A stretch of 64,000 nucleotides of DNA from Syncephalis fuscata (GCA_025786725.1 JAHLTZ010000026.1:1-64000), one strand, 5' to 3'; positions 23,201 through 36,696 are shown, counted from the stretch's first letter. Numbers and translations: made by a program. The notes: generated by a model not told the origin, from the letters alone.

Positions 23201-26200
23201 CATGCTCAGCATCCATTGGGAGCCAAGATCAAGTTGGGCTGTTAATAGTGAAATACCCAGGCAGCCACCTCGTTTACGGAACCATTGTTGTGTATAACAG
23301 CAGGAACAGAAACGCATAGCCAATTGATGAAAGAATGGAATACGAACGGCCAATTCACGATCTGCATCTGTAAATGGTCCATCGGGTGATTCGGCCACAC
23401 AGTAGAGACAAGTACGATAGAATAATTGAAGGGATGATTCAGCCAAATTACGTAATTCTGTATCTTCATCAGTAATGACTCGAATTAACGTTTCAACAAA
23501 TACACTTTTATCAAGTTGAGTCGGTAATGATCGAGGACCAAATGGACCACCCAGCTTACCACTGGAACTACTCGATGCTTTCCCACTGTTGCTAGTAGTA
23601 TTGACGTCTACATCCATATCTTTATCCGATGATGTATCATTAGATTGGTCATTTAAACTTGATGATTTAGTAGTTGTTTGCGTAACTAGTTCTGCTGCAC
23701 TTAATAAAGCAAATTGTTGCGTTATTCGATCCAACATCGTACTTGCTCTATCTCGAAGCGATTTAGTGGCTGCACATCGAAAGAGTAAAAAGAGTAGACG
23801 GGCCAATTCAGCCTCTTGCGCTTGTTTAATGCGCTGCTGTTCACTATGATTGACTAGTGATGTAGCTGGTAATGATTTACTGGCCGTTGTTTCTACTGTG
23901 TCATTAGTTGAATTACCCGATTGTTGTGATGTTATTCTTAGCGCATCTGTTAATTTATGTGGATTGATGTTGGCATCTGATGTATCAAGCAGTAAAGATA
24001 GACAGCTGCGAATGAATAGATAGGCTTGTTCAAGACTGTGTTCACTCGCTTGTTGATCATCCAAAACAGTTTCTGCTACTGATATGTATCGTTCAATCGA
24101 TAAGGCTAGTCGAATATCATCGGGAAATAGCAGTTCAACGTTAAGTCCACTATCACTGGCTGGTCGGTACGAAAGTACTGGTGGATTAAGTAATAAACGA
24201 CGATTACGGCCGCCTAATTTACCTAGAATCCGCATTGTAGATTGGCTATATTGTTCATTTGTCGTATTAGACTGTAAATGGCTCCACAAAGCACGCATTA
24301 AATCATCAATGACCGGAGCCATAATTGGATCGAGAAAGTCTTGGGTCAAATTGTCAATACACAACTCGAGTGTACGTAATCCTTGGCTGATAAGTTCTGA
24401 ACCAGCTTGTAAGGCAATAACGAGCGGCTTCATAAGGAATGTAAGATAGGGCAATAGTACACTAAGTCGTACAGGTACTGTTAAACAGAGCTCAACGAAT
24501 AATTCACGCATTTCTTGTTTATGAGCCAGTGACAGTAGCGTGTTAAAGCTTTCCAATAGCATTTGCACAAGTGGCAACACCTCTTTGTATAACAGTTCAA
24601 ATCGACCACCACCAATATAGCGAAATAGTGACCGTAATAGTAGGAAATATTTTACGGGATCCTTTGCTTTGGCAGACATTTTCATACTTGACATAATAAT
24701 ATTGCCTAGATGTGGCTGTAATACTTCTTCATTCTGCTGTGGAAACCATGTTACAGCCATAAAGGCAAGTTTTAATAAGCGTAACATCGCTTCAGCACAC
24801 GTAGAATCTGGTCCACCCAATTTATCCAGACGTTCAACCAAAAAGTTAATTAAAATGCCCGAGAAGCTATGTGATACTGATTCATTGGCCAGGAAGCATC
24901 GAGGCACCGCTAGGATGGCTGAATTACCAAGAATACGTTCAAATAAATACGGCATTTGTGCAGTAAATACTTCTTGAAAGATTGCTGGATCAACGGTAAT
25001 AAATACATTGGCAAATTGTTCAAGCGTTTCTTTTTCTTCCTTTGATACTGGACGTGTCCATACGTCTGATATGGCTGATGTAGAAGCTGAAGATGTAGAT
25101 GATGGTAGTGTAGTTGAAGTAAATGTAGTCGTAGTAGAAGATGCAGTGGCGGGTAAACAAGTAGGCAATGGAGAATGAACAGTGGGTGTCATAGCAGTGG
25201 CAGTGGCAGTGGCGGTATTTGCCGTAGCTGTAGATGACAGAGTAGAACTATTTGTATTGCCTTCAGCAATTGACAATAAAGTTGCATCCAATACGTAATA
25301 GTCAAAACAGCGAATACCTTCATGGAATAAACGGCTGAATACGGCCATTTCTTCATGTGAAAACCCAACGGCTACATTGGTATTAGTAACAGCATGGGTG
25401 GTGGTTGTTCCTGTTGGGTTAGTGGCACTAGAGACAGATGGACCCGTTGAGGTAGATGCTGATGCAGGTGGATTTAATGATTTTAATCCAAACATAATAG
25501 TTTTTAATCCTGTAACTAAATTACGGAATAAAAATCGCATATCTATTGATAGATGATTAATATTATGGCATTAATAATATAAAGTGGTACCATCTACCTT
25601 TTAATGTGTCTAAATGACTTTCATTAGACGCTGCAGGTACAGCAATTGATCGATGTGATAGTAAATCTGCTTCAGTTTCTTCAATTTCTATCTTTTTTGT
25701 AAAATCAACCTCCATATGATCGTCAGTTTTGTTTATAGCTGAAGTATCGCGTTCATGTTCCATTGATTTTGAAGAAATTGTTAATGCTGTTTCTTTAGTA
25801 TCTGATTTACTATTAATACTAGAAGATGTTGTTGTTGAACTATTAGAATGAGCCGTAGACAACGTTCTCTAACAATTGGAAATTGAGAATTAAGGGTTTG
25901 GAATTTGTTTGTAAATGTATCAAGTATACGCATTAATAATTGACGACCTATAAATACATAGAATTAATTATTATTCCATTATTATTACTATAGTTCAATT
26001 TACTTACCTTCATTTCGATCTGGTAAATGCATAATACATTCAATAAGATTTAATAGTAATTTGGCACACATTGTCTGAATACTACTGGCCAGCGTATTAT
26101 CGTGCAGGTTACGAGAATACATATATACAGTACGTGACAATTGTGGTAAAGCTAGTTTGGCCCGTACATGATGTACAAGATCTGCCAACATACTGAATGC

Positions 26201-27670
26201 CAATGGTCTATATACATTATACTATATTAATACTCCTAATATAATATTAATCAATTAAAACTTACCGTAGTGTCTCATGAGAGGTGACACCTGTGCCAAT
26301 AAGTACTTTTTCATTCAATAGAATATCCATATGATCAATAAAAGCATTACGGAAATCTGTTGATAAAATATGACGAGTAGCCACCAGTAATTCCTATACA
26401 ATATTAAATTAGCTGTCTAATATCGACATTAATCAAGACTTACCTTGCGTGTAGAAGATGCTTCAGGTGGACAATCTCTTAATAATCGAATAATTGCTTC
26501 TGGAATAACTGATTGATATTGGCGAAGTTGCGCTGCATATCCGCGTAATATATAGGCCAAGAATGAAGCAGTCTAAATAGTGTTAATAGTTAGATGTCTA
26601 TTACTTATTACTATAACACTCTTACTTTAACTTGGGCTATAATGAATTCGGTGTAGACGGCACGATTTTTAATCGATGGACTTACTCCTACAAATACTTC
26701 ACCGCAAGCCGCAGCTGCAGCATGTGCTTCAGTTTGAGGTTTTGCCTGTAAACTAAGCATTTCCATAATAAGTGGAACAAATGATTGGATATTGGCCGCA
26801 ACAGAGCGACGATGTGGTTGAAATAGTAATACCACAATAATGGGACACTCAGTTAACACTTTAAATGAGTGCATACCACGAGCAAGTGATTTGGCAGGTG
26901 CATCACCAAAATCAGCTGGAGAAGATGGACGTGGTGACATTAACATCATCGAACCTGGCTATTTAATACACTTTATATTAATATTATACTATACTATATT
27001 AATTAATTACTTACTGTACCGCCACTTGTAGGGGCTGGTGTACATGGATGATCGAATGTATCAGCCACGGCTTTTGGCATATGACGATACATTTCCATAA
27101 CAATATTAAGAAATGGTTGTACATGTTCTTCAAGTAGTTCCTTATAAGTTCGATGTAGATCAATAATGATCTTTAAACATAATACGGCATTCTCTTCATT
27201 CTCTACTCGAAGTAGACGAAGTAATAAAGCCATTAAATCAGAAGCATGTTGAGCCAAATCGTCATTATGAGGGAATCGATGAATAATCTCCAGTATTGTT
27301 TGTCTTAATCTCTAATATTGTATAACTATTAGCTAAATTTATCTTGTATTATCTGTTCACTTGCCTGTTCTGATGCATTACTACTAAAGGCCGGTTGTCC
27401 ATCGCGTAATATACTGGTAAATACCGGTAATAATAGTGCTAAAAACCGTTTATATTCGACCGATTGAAATATTTCAACTTTATCGCGTAATTCGGTAGCG
27501 ATAGTCACCTTTAATTTAATATCTATGTCAATGATTAATAAAATGGTATAATAATAAGAAGAAGATGTCAAGTTAGATATATTAGTACAGGCTTAAATAA
27601 ACATACCAAGGTGAGGATCGGCCAGTCGCGTTGCGTAAACCTCGCAGTCTGGCACGGTTTGTGCCAGCAT
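14273..27670 (-). CDS. TRA1: Tra1/TRRAP pseudokinase scaffold of SAGA and NuA4
   Basis: Tra1 is the activator-binding scaffold of the SAGA and NuA4 acetyltransferase complexes. Seventeen exons: 27670-27607, 27522-27365, 27311-27015, 26958-26626, 26572-26444, 26393-26266, 26207-26008, 25947-25598, 25542-17164, 17102-16413, 16361-16254, 16203-16003, 15945-15743, 15685-15210, 15147-15011, 14959-14570, 14515-14273. About 4,160 residues, longer than the usual ~3,800 because of Ser/Thr- and acidic low-complexity inserts. HEAT and FAT repeats fill the giant exon; the pseudokinase part includes PVPFRLTPN; the C-terminus ends in a FATC-like tail (MSCVWMPWY). Intron 2 uses GC-AG (GCAAGT). One-base frame breaks occur near 25,870, 23,219 and 21,700; with one base restored at each, total length is a multiple of three. 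Confidence 0.92.
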
Positions 27671-28509
27671 TCTGGCAGTTATACTATACGATAATGTGTA
27701 GTGCAGTACCAGTAGGAATCGTAATAGTACAATAAACGGCGATTATGGTATAACTATGGTTGCTACTCTTATAAGCAATAGCTATTAATAAAGCAATTAA
27801 ATCTATAGATTGTCGCCGCGATTATCGCTATAACAAATAGAGTACAGCGATATAATTGTTAATAGCTTACCTTGTATCAATCACTTTGCTCTAACTATAG
27901 ATCTACAAAAGCGGTGCAATTTCAACACTGTGAACAAATGAAATAATACGTAATATTTGCCAACTACCAGTTGTAGTAAAGAAATTGAATTCAATAAACC
28001 GACAATATAAAGAGAACAAGAGAAAGTGAAAGAGTTGCTGTTATTACGAGCAAATAAGTAAAGTGTAACTTAAAATAGCGCGTACACATAAATACACACA
28101 ATGATTTGACCTTCATCCAATGTGTGGCATCTTGTGCGCAATCTTAATTGTCCCTATAAATTTGGAAACGATTTCATTTCCATAGATTGTTAAGAAATGT
28201 TAATTACTATAGTTTCTAAAGGATTCCATTGGACATTTTCCATCATTTACAACCATTTCCTTATCAATTAGTTTCCAACTGCACAATAAGAAACTAAGGT
28301 TATTTTCTTTACACTGTATATGTAGCAATCATTTGTATGCACTATAAGAACAAACGTTTGACTAAAGTTTATTCCAATCAATAATTATTTAGTTAATTGT
28401 TCTATTTGATTGTAACTAGTGTTGTTGCATTAATATATGGATGTATATATACATGCTATGTACCATTTTATGCTCAACTTTTACTTTTGATACTTGTTAA
28501 TTAAGTTAA
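27671..28509. other. TRA1 upstream region, no gene seen
   Basis: AT-rich sequence upstream of the TRA1 ATG. No ORF or RNA gene is supported. Confidence 0.45.
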
Positions 28510-28830
28510 ACAAACTGCCCTCATCATATAAAATATTGAATAAGTGGGATGTGTAAAGTATATAGAAATATATAAACAATAGAATGTGTCCAATATAGCG
28601 TAGAATGATATATAGTAGTGTGTGATAGAATGGGAGTGATATAGGTGAATAAATATATATAAGTATATTGAGTATATGCATACTGGATAATAAATCTACA
28701 ATGATGAGTATTTTGAACCCTGATGTGAATTACTCCTAGTTTCATGTTCAATAGAAACAAAGTTTAATTTAAAGTGTAAATATTATTAAATGTAGCCATT
28801 TAATCCTTAAATCACAATAAATGGTTAATA
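28510..28830 (+). repeat. Dispersed repeat family X, copy 1
   Basis: It shares the core ATATGCATACTGGATAATAA...GATGAGTATTTT...GATGTGAATTACTCC...TTCATGTTCAATAGAAACAAA with copies at 52,870-53,110 and 55,425-55,665, all in the same orientation. There is no coding capacity. Confidence 0.65.
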
Positions 28831-29752
28831 AATTGTTTAATGTAAAATGGTTATCTTTATTTAATTAATAAATAATGTAATACATACAATTCATAAATAA
28901 AATGGTATTATACATAAAAAACTATAACAAATTGAAATACTAATGAGGGAATTGTTCGAGCGGTAGAATAAAAAAAAGAATAAACATCAATTGCATAAAA
29001 TCAAGTATATTTATAAAACAGTGTCATCATTAAACACTGGCAGCATTACCAAAAAGAGTATTTAAATAGATTATTATTGAAAATCACTATTGCGTAATGC
29101 TTCTAACATACGTAAATGTAACACATTGATACATTTATAAAAGTAAAGCAATGGATTATTGGCTATATAAATAAATAAATGTATTCATTTTAACAAGTCT
29201 AAATCCATTACAATTGTACGCACACACATTTAGATCCTAGTAAATATTTGCAATTTATCGTTTATTTCCAAAAAAGTAAGGGGTCAAAGTAAAATAACAA
29301 CACTTTTAAATAGCGCATTTAATGATCGACCTTATCAGTTTCATAAAAACTGAATGATAGAATGTCAAAAAAGCATCGGTATGTGAATATCCACTGCCCA
29401 CATACACACACATATATACACACACATTGATATCCACACGGAAATCATAATCCCCTTTGACATATTATTTGTAATTCTAGAAAAGCTTGAAGCGTTGCCA
29501 ACCGCCTCCTTTCTTCTTGGCCTCTCTTCTATTACTCGTTTACTTTTTCATTTATATTTTGTCGAGTATTTTATAAGCACTAGTACTATTATTTTCCGCA
29601 ATTATAATCAATATTGTACACGGTTATTACCATCAATTGCGGGCTGACGGCCTTATTAAGGTCTACTCTGTATTGTTCGACAGTTGCTGCCTATCATTTA
29701 TATCGTCTATTTGTATTAGTCGATATCAGCTATTTTGTTGTTTACTCTAGCC
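28831..29752. other. Intergenic, no gene seen
   Basis: AT-rich sequence upstream of the permease gene. It has a CA-rich microsatellite (CACATACACACACATATATAC, near 29,400) and a pyrimidine-rich stretch at 29,505-29,560. Confidence 0.45.
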
Positions 29753-32623
29753 ATGACAATTAAAAAGGATGACAAGCGTGAACTAATAGAGCTTTCTTCT
29801 AACGACGATAGCCAACAATCGGTAGAGGAACAAATGTCAGAAGTGACCAATAACACTAATAACACTACAACGACAGCAATAACCATTGTTGCTAATGATA
29901 ATAGTTTTAATGATAACCATAATAGTGGTAACGCTACTAACAGCATTCAAAATACGGCCAGCAAATTGGCCAATATGTCTAAAGGACAGCAGCGTAAAGC
30001 GCCACCCATTGGTGAAGTATTTCAACTTGGCGCACGCCAGCCAAAGGCAGCCGAGAAATTGCAGAAATTGCGCCGCTCGGTTGAGGCGGATATTGAGCGG
30101 AGAAAGATTCTTGATTCTATGCGTGGACCTGTAACCAATTCTAACTCATGGACATCACGGGCCTCTTCACCTGTATCATCGCGCATTGCATCGCCTAGAT
30201 CACGTCGAGGTGGTGCGTCTATTTCAAGTGGGCCTTCACCTGTATCGCCTACTTCTCAGTCAGCACATCGCCTGCATGGCCGGTCACCGTTGGCACCACC
30301 GTTATCGGCCCAATTAATACCTGGCACTATGACATCACCGCTAAATGCTGCAGCACGCGGTTATCCATCCATGTTTCCATTACATGGTATGAATGGATCG
30401 GACAAGAATCAGTACGGCTATTATAACATGTATTTACCAAAAACGGCGGATATGCATGATTTAGGAATTAATAAACAGCAACAAGCATCGTCAGAACCGA
30501 TAAGACATCGATTACATCGCTCATCATCAGCGCCAGAACTACCTACCTTTTTGACACGTGGTTCAACAGCAACAGCGGCAGCAACAACAGACAACAATGA
30601 TAAGAACACAGAAATGGCCTGGGAGCCACAAAGTGCCAGTGATTTTATGTCACCTAGCATGCTTGAATCAGGTGACTACGTGGTTATTCACGGCCTTATA
30701 ATTACAAATATGGGCAACATGTAATAAATGATATGCCTCGTCGACGTCTATTACATCGACATTCATCACCGCGTATACCGTCACGGTCTTACGTGTGTAC
30801 AGCGGCAGAAGAGCGTGTTTTGGTACGGAAAACAGATCTTCGTCTTATTCGTAAGTTCTTATTGCCTATTATACTATTATACAATGCTGACCAGTTATTA
30901 AATAGCATTTTTATCAATGCTTTATTTATGTTCATTTTTGGATCGTATTAATATTGGTAAGTAGTTTATTTGAGTATATTAATTAATACAAATAACTAAT
31001 ATATTGAATGAATTAGGTAATGCACGAGCTGCCGGTCTACAAGATGATTTAGGTCTATCAGATGAACAATTCAAGTAAGTTATACGTGTTACGATTAACT
31101 GGCCTAACACTGAAATGTAGTTGGGGATCGGCTATTTTTTTCTTTGGCTATGTCATTTTTGAAGTGCCATCCAATATTTTGCTTGATCTATGGCGTCCTT
31201 CAAAGATTATTGCCTTATCGATGATAGCATGGGGTGTCATTATGCTCTTGAGTAAGTAGAAAGAACATACTGTATTTGTGCAATGCTAATGGTTTATGTA
31301 TAGTGGCCAGTATAAACAACTATTCTGGACTACTCTCTACACGCTTCTTTCTTGGTGTAGCCGAGGCTGGTCTATTTCCTGGTGTCGTCTTTTATCTATC
31401 AATGTGGTATACACGTGCTGAACAGGTAAGCTAAATAGTTAATAATAGGCTGTATATATATCATTAACTAATGATGTTGCTACAGACAGTACGCATGGCA
31501 TTATTCTTTGGTGCTGCCACCTTAGCTGGCGCATTTGGCGGTCTAATTGCCTATGCCATTCTTAAATTAGAAGGCGAAAATGGCCTTACTGGTTGGCAAT
31601 GGATATTTGTTATTGAAGGCTTGGCCACCGTGCTTATTGCCTGTTCTGCACTGTAAGTGCTACTTTCTAACGATTAATGTATATAGCAATAGAGCTAACA
31701 GCAATAATAATAATTAGATATTTTTTACCAGACTTTCCAGAAGGTGAAAATGCTACATTTTTAACGGAACGTGAACGAGCTTTGGCTATTGCTCGATTGG
31801 CTAAAGATGTAACAGAGGCACACAACGGACGAATGGCATCGGGTCTGACCAACTATGAACACTTTTTTCAAGTTGGTCAAGTACTTGGTGCATTTAAAGA
31901 TTGGAAGGTGTATATGTACGCTTTAGTGCATATACTTGGATCGATGCCACTTTATTCGTTTGCGCTGAATTTACCATCTATTTTACAGGTAAGTCATCAA
32001 ATCACATGTACTGCTTGTATAACTAATAAAAAATGATGTGTTTTACTGTACAGGGACATGGCTATGATGGCGTGACATCACAATTGTTATCTGCACCACC
32101 GTACATGTTTGGCTGTATTGTTCTTTTGGCCGTCTCGCATAGCAGTGGTGTGCGAGGAGAGCGCGGCTTTCACGTGGCTGGTGCGATGTTACTTGGCGCT
32201 ATTGGCTTTCTTATTTTAGTATTTGCTCGTAACACGTCCGTTCAGTATACGGCGGCCATTCTTGCCTGTATGGGTGTATTTGCCCAACTGCCACCTGTGC
32301 TATCGTGGTTTTCCAATAATCTTGGCGGCCATTTAAAACGAGCTGCTGGTACGGCTGTCATCATCAGTCTTGGTAATCTTAGCGGTGCACTTGGTGCTCA
32401 TCTTTACCAGGACGACGATGCACCTAACTACGCATTGGGACACACTATATCGGCCTTTTCGCTGTTGGCCGGTGCTGTAATGTCGCTATCGCTCAAATGG
32501 CTACTACATCGTGAAAACAACCGACGAAGGAAAATGCCGCCTGATGAGCGCTACGAGCTGGTAAATAGTGCTGAGTCAGCACTACTTGGCGACAATCATC
32601 CCGACTTTCATTATATTCATTAG
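29753..32623 (+). CDS. Dal5/TNA1-type MFS permease with long N-terminal extension
   Basis: Eight exons: 29753-30850, 30906-30956, 31017-31074, 31121-31251, 31304-31425, 31486-31652, 31718-31988, 32054-32623; about 822 residues with one base restored. Anion:cation symporters of this family import allantoate, nicotinate or similar organic anions. Signatures are VRKTDLRLIPFL, FLDRINIGNAR, FEVPSNILLDLWRP and RFFLGVAEAGLFPGV. The first ~325 residues are a disordered Ser/Pro/Asn-rich region containing RKAPPIGEVFQLGARQPKAA. This ORF ends at 30724 and the MFS frame is displaced by one base near 30,682. If the break is real, these are two genes: an unknown Ser-rich protein (29753-30724) and an MFS starting at 30733. 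The shared direction of frame breaks in this window favours one gene. Confidence 0.75.
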
Positions 32624-32879
32624 ATGATGTTACTGTCTTTAATTGTTTACTAATTGTATTGCGCGTGCTTTTTTGTTACACATAGTTTATGAAATGTAGT
32701 TTGTTATTTAATATTGTTCACACAAATACACACCAATGTATATATTGCACAATGGCAAGTAACGACAAATTAATAATAAGCAAAAACAAAATTAATGTCG
32801 TGTTTACATATCAGTATTGTATTTATTTAGTATGAATAAATTGGGTTCATTACTAATATTATTGCTAGGAGAAGTATAG

Positions 32880-33919
32880 TTATTTTTGTGGTACCTCTAC
32901 ACCTAGATGTTCACCGACGACACAGTCGGAAAGTGTATTATAAGTAGCACGGGCCACCAAGCTGTGGCAGTAGTCTCTATCGGCCGCCGTGATGACAACG
33001 GTCATTTCGTCATCATCGTCGCCGCCGTTGTTGCCATTGTCGTTCTTGTCGTGCTCGTTGTAGTAGTTATGCTTTGGCTCCTCCTCCTTATAAGGCTTAG
33101 TTTCGTGCGATTCTTCCTCATGGTATGGCTTAGTTTCGTGCGATTCTTCCTCTTGATATGGCTTAGGTTCGTGTTTCTCTGGCTCACTGGTTTCTTCATA
33201 AGGCAGCACACCAGCTTCATCTTCATCCTTGGCCTTCTTGTGATAGTAGTAGCCGTATGAGTGCTTTGGTGAATGTTTAGGATGCTCCTCCATCGAGTGT
33301 TCTTCATATGGTAGAACACCAGTGGGTGGTGCTGTCTCTTCATACTTGGGCTCTTCTTTGTATGGCTTTTCCTCAGTCTTTGGCTTTTCATACTTAGGCT
33401 CTTCCTTGTATGGCTTTGGCTCTTCTTTGTATGGCTTTTCCTCAGTCTTTGGCTTTTCATACTTAGGCTCTTCCTTGTATGGCTTTTCCTCCTCCTTGTA
33501 TGGCTTTGGCTTTTCATATTTGGGCTCCTCTTTGTATGGCTTTGGCTCTTCTTTGTATGGCTTTTCCTCCTCCTTGTATGGCTTTGGTTCTGGAGCTGCG
33601 GTCTCCTCATAAGGAAGTACACCTGATGGATTTTCCTGATTATACAAATCATCCTCAGGCTCTTCATTATGTGGCTTTGTGTTATAATAGCCAGATTTAA
33701 CGTTAGTCTTGTGGACTAGGTGGTTATCTTTGGTTACTGAAAGCTTGTGGGCTGTTGGTCGTGCAATTCGGGAGACTTTGGCTTTGCCATGATGTTGTGG
33801 CAGTGCTAATTTGCAAATATGTCAGTAAAATGCTTAAATGTGGCTTAGTTATAATTACCCGTGGCACTTAACGCCGCCATGACCACGATAGTTGCAACAA
33901 ATAAAACATATTGACGCAT
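32880..33919 (-). CDS. Secreted or cell-surface KPYKEE-repeat protein
   Basis: Two exons, 33919-33859 and 33805-32880, 328 residues. The signal peptide is encoded almost entirely by exon 1 (VLFVATIVVMAALSAT). A basic linker (KVSRIARPTAHKLS) follows, then a highly charged array of KPYKEE/EPKYEKPK/KTEEKPY repeats bounded by GVLPYEE motifs, a second array of EESHETKPYHEE repeats, an acidic Asp/Asn-rich stretch, and a short C-terminal segment with two cysteines (DYCHSLV, LSDCVV) that could form a disulfide. I do not recognise the family. The repeat DNA is a coding minisatellite, so length may vary between strains. A wall, capsule-like or matrix role is inference only. Confidence 0.8.
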
Positions 33920-35319
33920 TTTAATGGTTTTAAATAATAGTAGTATTATGAGTGATACTTGGTATAGATAAGTTAAAAAACGCAGTAACAATGTGGATAC
34001 TGGTAATAATTTAGTAGTAGCGCTTTTACAGCTGTGTAAATAGAAATAGCTCCTAGTAAGTATGAGAAATAAGAGTAGTGTTCGGTAGACTAAGTGAACT
34101 ACAGATGTAATGTTAGTGCCGATACATACATTTCTGTTCGCAATTTATTCTATTTCATGAGTTCAGGAGATAGAAAACAATGTATATATCCCTTGGCAAT
34201 AACATTTCAAAAGGGGATTGTACAGCCATGCAATAGGTGTAAACCAATTTTCCTAACCAGGTTAGCCTCATCTATTATTTGTTAAAAAAAACGTGCTTCA
34301 GACATCAGGGTGTCTATATTGCATCATTGAAATTATTATGCAGGCGGAAGCTCCTTTTATTGTTAGCAAGTAGCGCCCTTGCATAAAATCTAACCAGTTG
34401 TAAACCCCCTTTATTCTTGTATTGCCGGTCGGTGTCAGTACAAACTCAACGCCAATAGTTAGCCGTGTTGTTCAATTCAAGTCTGCACGTTGTATCCCAT
34501 CAAATTATAAGTATTTTATTACTGTATATTAATTATTACTAGCGTAAGACTATCAACAAATAGATTTACATTAGTATATATATATATTAAAAACATATTA
34601 TCCACTAAATTAATATTAATAAAATGTAAGATAAAGCAGCTTTTGTTTATAATTGTATTAAAACATTTAGATTGTGGTTAGTTTAAAATGAATTAGTATT
34701 TATTAGCACGATACATATTATAATGTTACCATTATTTTTCAAAAGTATCGGAAACCGATTTAGCTTTGAACAATTATTGACTAATGCCTAGCCCACTGCC
34801 ATTTGATTTATAAATAAAAGCTACAGTATGACTAATGACCGGTGGCACCAGAAAGAATAGCATGCTTTATGATTGAAAAATGCTGTGATGCATTACGCTG
34901 CAAACAGTGCCTGCTATACAACTAATTTTCTACGGCTTTTAGCAGACTGCCATTTGAAATAGCAGTGTTCGTACAATGTGTACAATAATATGTTCAGATA
35001 CAATTCTGTAAATTCAAGGCGATGCTAGTCTTCTGCAGCGTGATCGCAGCATCAATTGAATATCACATGAGTCAATCAGTATATCTCATGATTTAAAAAA
35101 CTATAAATGGTTTACGCACAGCACTATATATTCATACAAGTCATATTATTTAATGCATTAATATTTCAACAATATAATAATGCTTTATTTATGGTGCATG
35201 TAAATATGATCATTATACTTTTCAAAAAGGAGAACAAAAACTCAATGATTTTATTTTTATTGTTTCTATAAGAATCGTATGTTTATTTTGCAATAGTATA
35301 ATACAAGTCAATGTATATT
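33920..35319. other. Intergenic, no gene seen
   Basis: AT-rich sequence with short non-coding ORFs only. It is bounded on the right by the inverted gene B fragment. Confidence 0.45.
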
Positions 35320-36038
35320 CAATAGCCTGCATCAATAGATAGTAAGTAAAACTGTGTATTGACTATCCGCTCTAAACATATACCATGCATCTTGTATGTT
35401 TGATATCTTGTAATGATAGATCGTAAGCGACATTGCATATTGACTGACTATGCGCTAAATATATATATCGTGCATTATGTGTATCTAATAACTTGCATTA
35501 ATAGCATGTAAGTGGCATTATGTATTAGTTTTCATACTCTAAACACGTAGCATTCAATGTGCGTGTTTATTTTTTATTAATAGCATGTAAGCGGTATTAT
35601 ATATTAATTGTTTCTATACTAAGCATATATCATACACTGTTTGTGTCCTAATATTTATATTACCAGTCTGTAAGCAATGTTATATATTCCTGATTTATAC
35701 ACTAACTAGATGTGATATGTTGTGCATATTCATAAACACAGTCTAACGGGCTTTTCAAGGCATTGGTATTGGCAATGTGATTAGACGACTAGTTTGACAC
35801 ATTCCAGCTATACATTCGGCAAAACTCAAATCCATTGGCAATTGCCGTTCAGTCCATTCACATATCAAATTTTTAGCAATATTTTGGTTTATCCGCTTTC
35901 AACCAATAGCGCGATTATATTACTGGCAAACCTGCATTCAATTGTACCTATTCAACTATGCTAGCTTGTAGTAATAAACATATGGTTTTATTTTAGCTAT
36001 AATTGACTGAGTTTTCACAACCATGTTTACGGTTTATT
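35320..36038 (+). pseudogene. Inverted 3' fragment of microexon gene B
   Basis: This ~715 bp is a near-identical reverse complement of 57,623-58,340. On the plus strand it keeps the last five microexon units (donors after 35,351, 35,432, 35,514, 35,594 and 35,675 approximately), the terminal-exon start (CACAG then TCTAAC) and the 3' tail. Exon 1 and the first 21 units are missing, so it cannot make the secreted peptide. The near-identity points to a recent duplication. Confidence 0.85.
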
Positions 36039-36696
36039 TTAATTAATGATTAACAAATATTAATCACTTAAAAATGCCAATATTAAACCTGTGCAAATAT
36101 ATTGTTTTAGTTTTCAAGATATTCTGACTTATTTGTAGCAACATTCTTATTTAAATAATAATTTATTGTGTGATATTTTAGCCATGCATATCTACAATGT
36201 AGTAAAGTGTATTATTAATAATATCAAATCTATTATCATACAGCCAGTATCACTTTATATTGGCATTATTATATTAACACTTCAATTTCCAATAATTGAA
36301 CGGTACATACTGCCATTTCATTGCTGCTGAGTGAACTAAACAGTATAATAGCATTATAAAAATCTAAATATAAACTAATTAGTAAAAAGTTTGTTACTAA
36401 ATTTCTATTCATTTCTAAATGATGTGGATTGTTTATAGTACAATTAAAATGAAGCACCAATATTGTTTATTATTTACTTTGGCTGTACATATTATTATTA
36501 AACAAAAGCTATTATGAGACCAAAAATAATGAGCAAAGAATAAACAGCGATTATAATAATTAAATTGGTTTCCTTAAATATTTCTGAATATTACATTATA
36601 GTTGCAAGTTATGGAAGTAAATGATGTATTTTAATAATAGTAGATTATTGATATATGCGTTTGCTAATAACTGATAGCTTCATAGCTTGATAGCTT
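36039..36696. other. AT-rich intergenic, no gene seen
   Basis: Similarity to the gene B 3' flank stops abruptly near 36,038. The rest is low-complexity AT with no supported gene. Confidence 0.45.

Noticed and set aside
23215-23225. Programmed -1 frameshifting in TRA1
   Set aside because: No slippery heptamer at any of the three breaks, and the same kind of break occurs in six other unrelated genes.
21639-25540. TRA1 as three separate genes
   Set aside because: The frames abut exactly, continue the same Tra1 domain order, and join when one base is added at each break.
28481-28760. Isoleucine/tyrosine-rich minus-strand ORFs
   Set aside because: AT-rich translation of repeat family X with no homology signal.
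33322-33700. Plus-strand repeat ORFs (YLGSSLYGF type) opposite the KPYKEE gene
   Set aside because: Antisense of the coding minisatellite. The minus-strand frame has a signal peptide and a valid intron.
34094-34285. 63-residue plus-strand ORF
   Set aside because: No signal peptide, homology or flanking splice signals, and its codon use resembles non-coding DNA.
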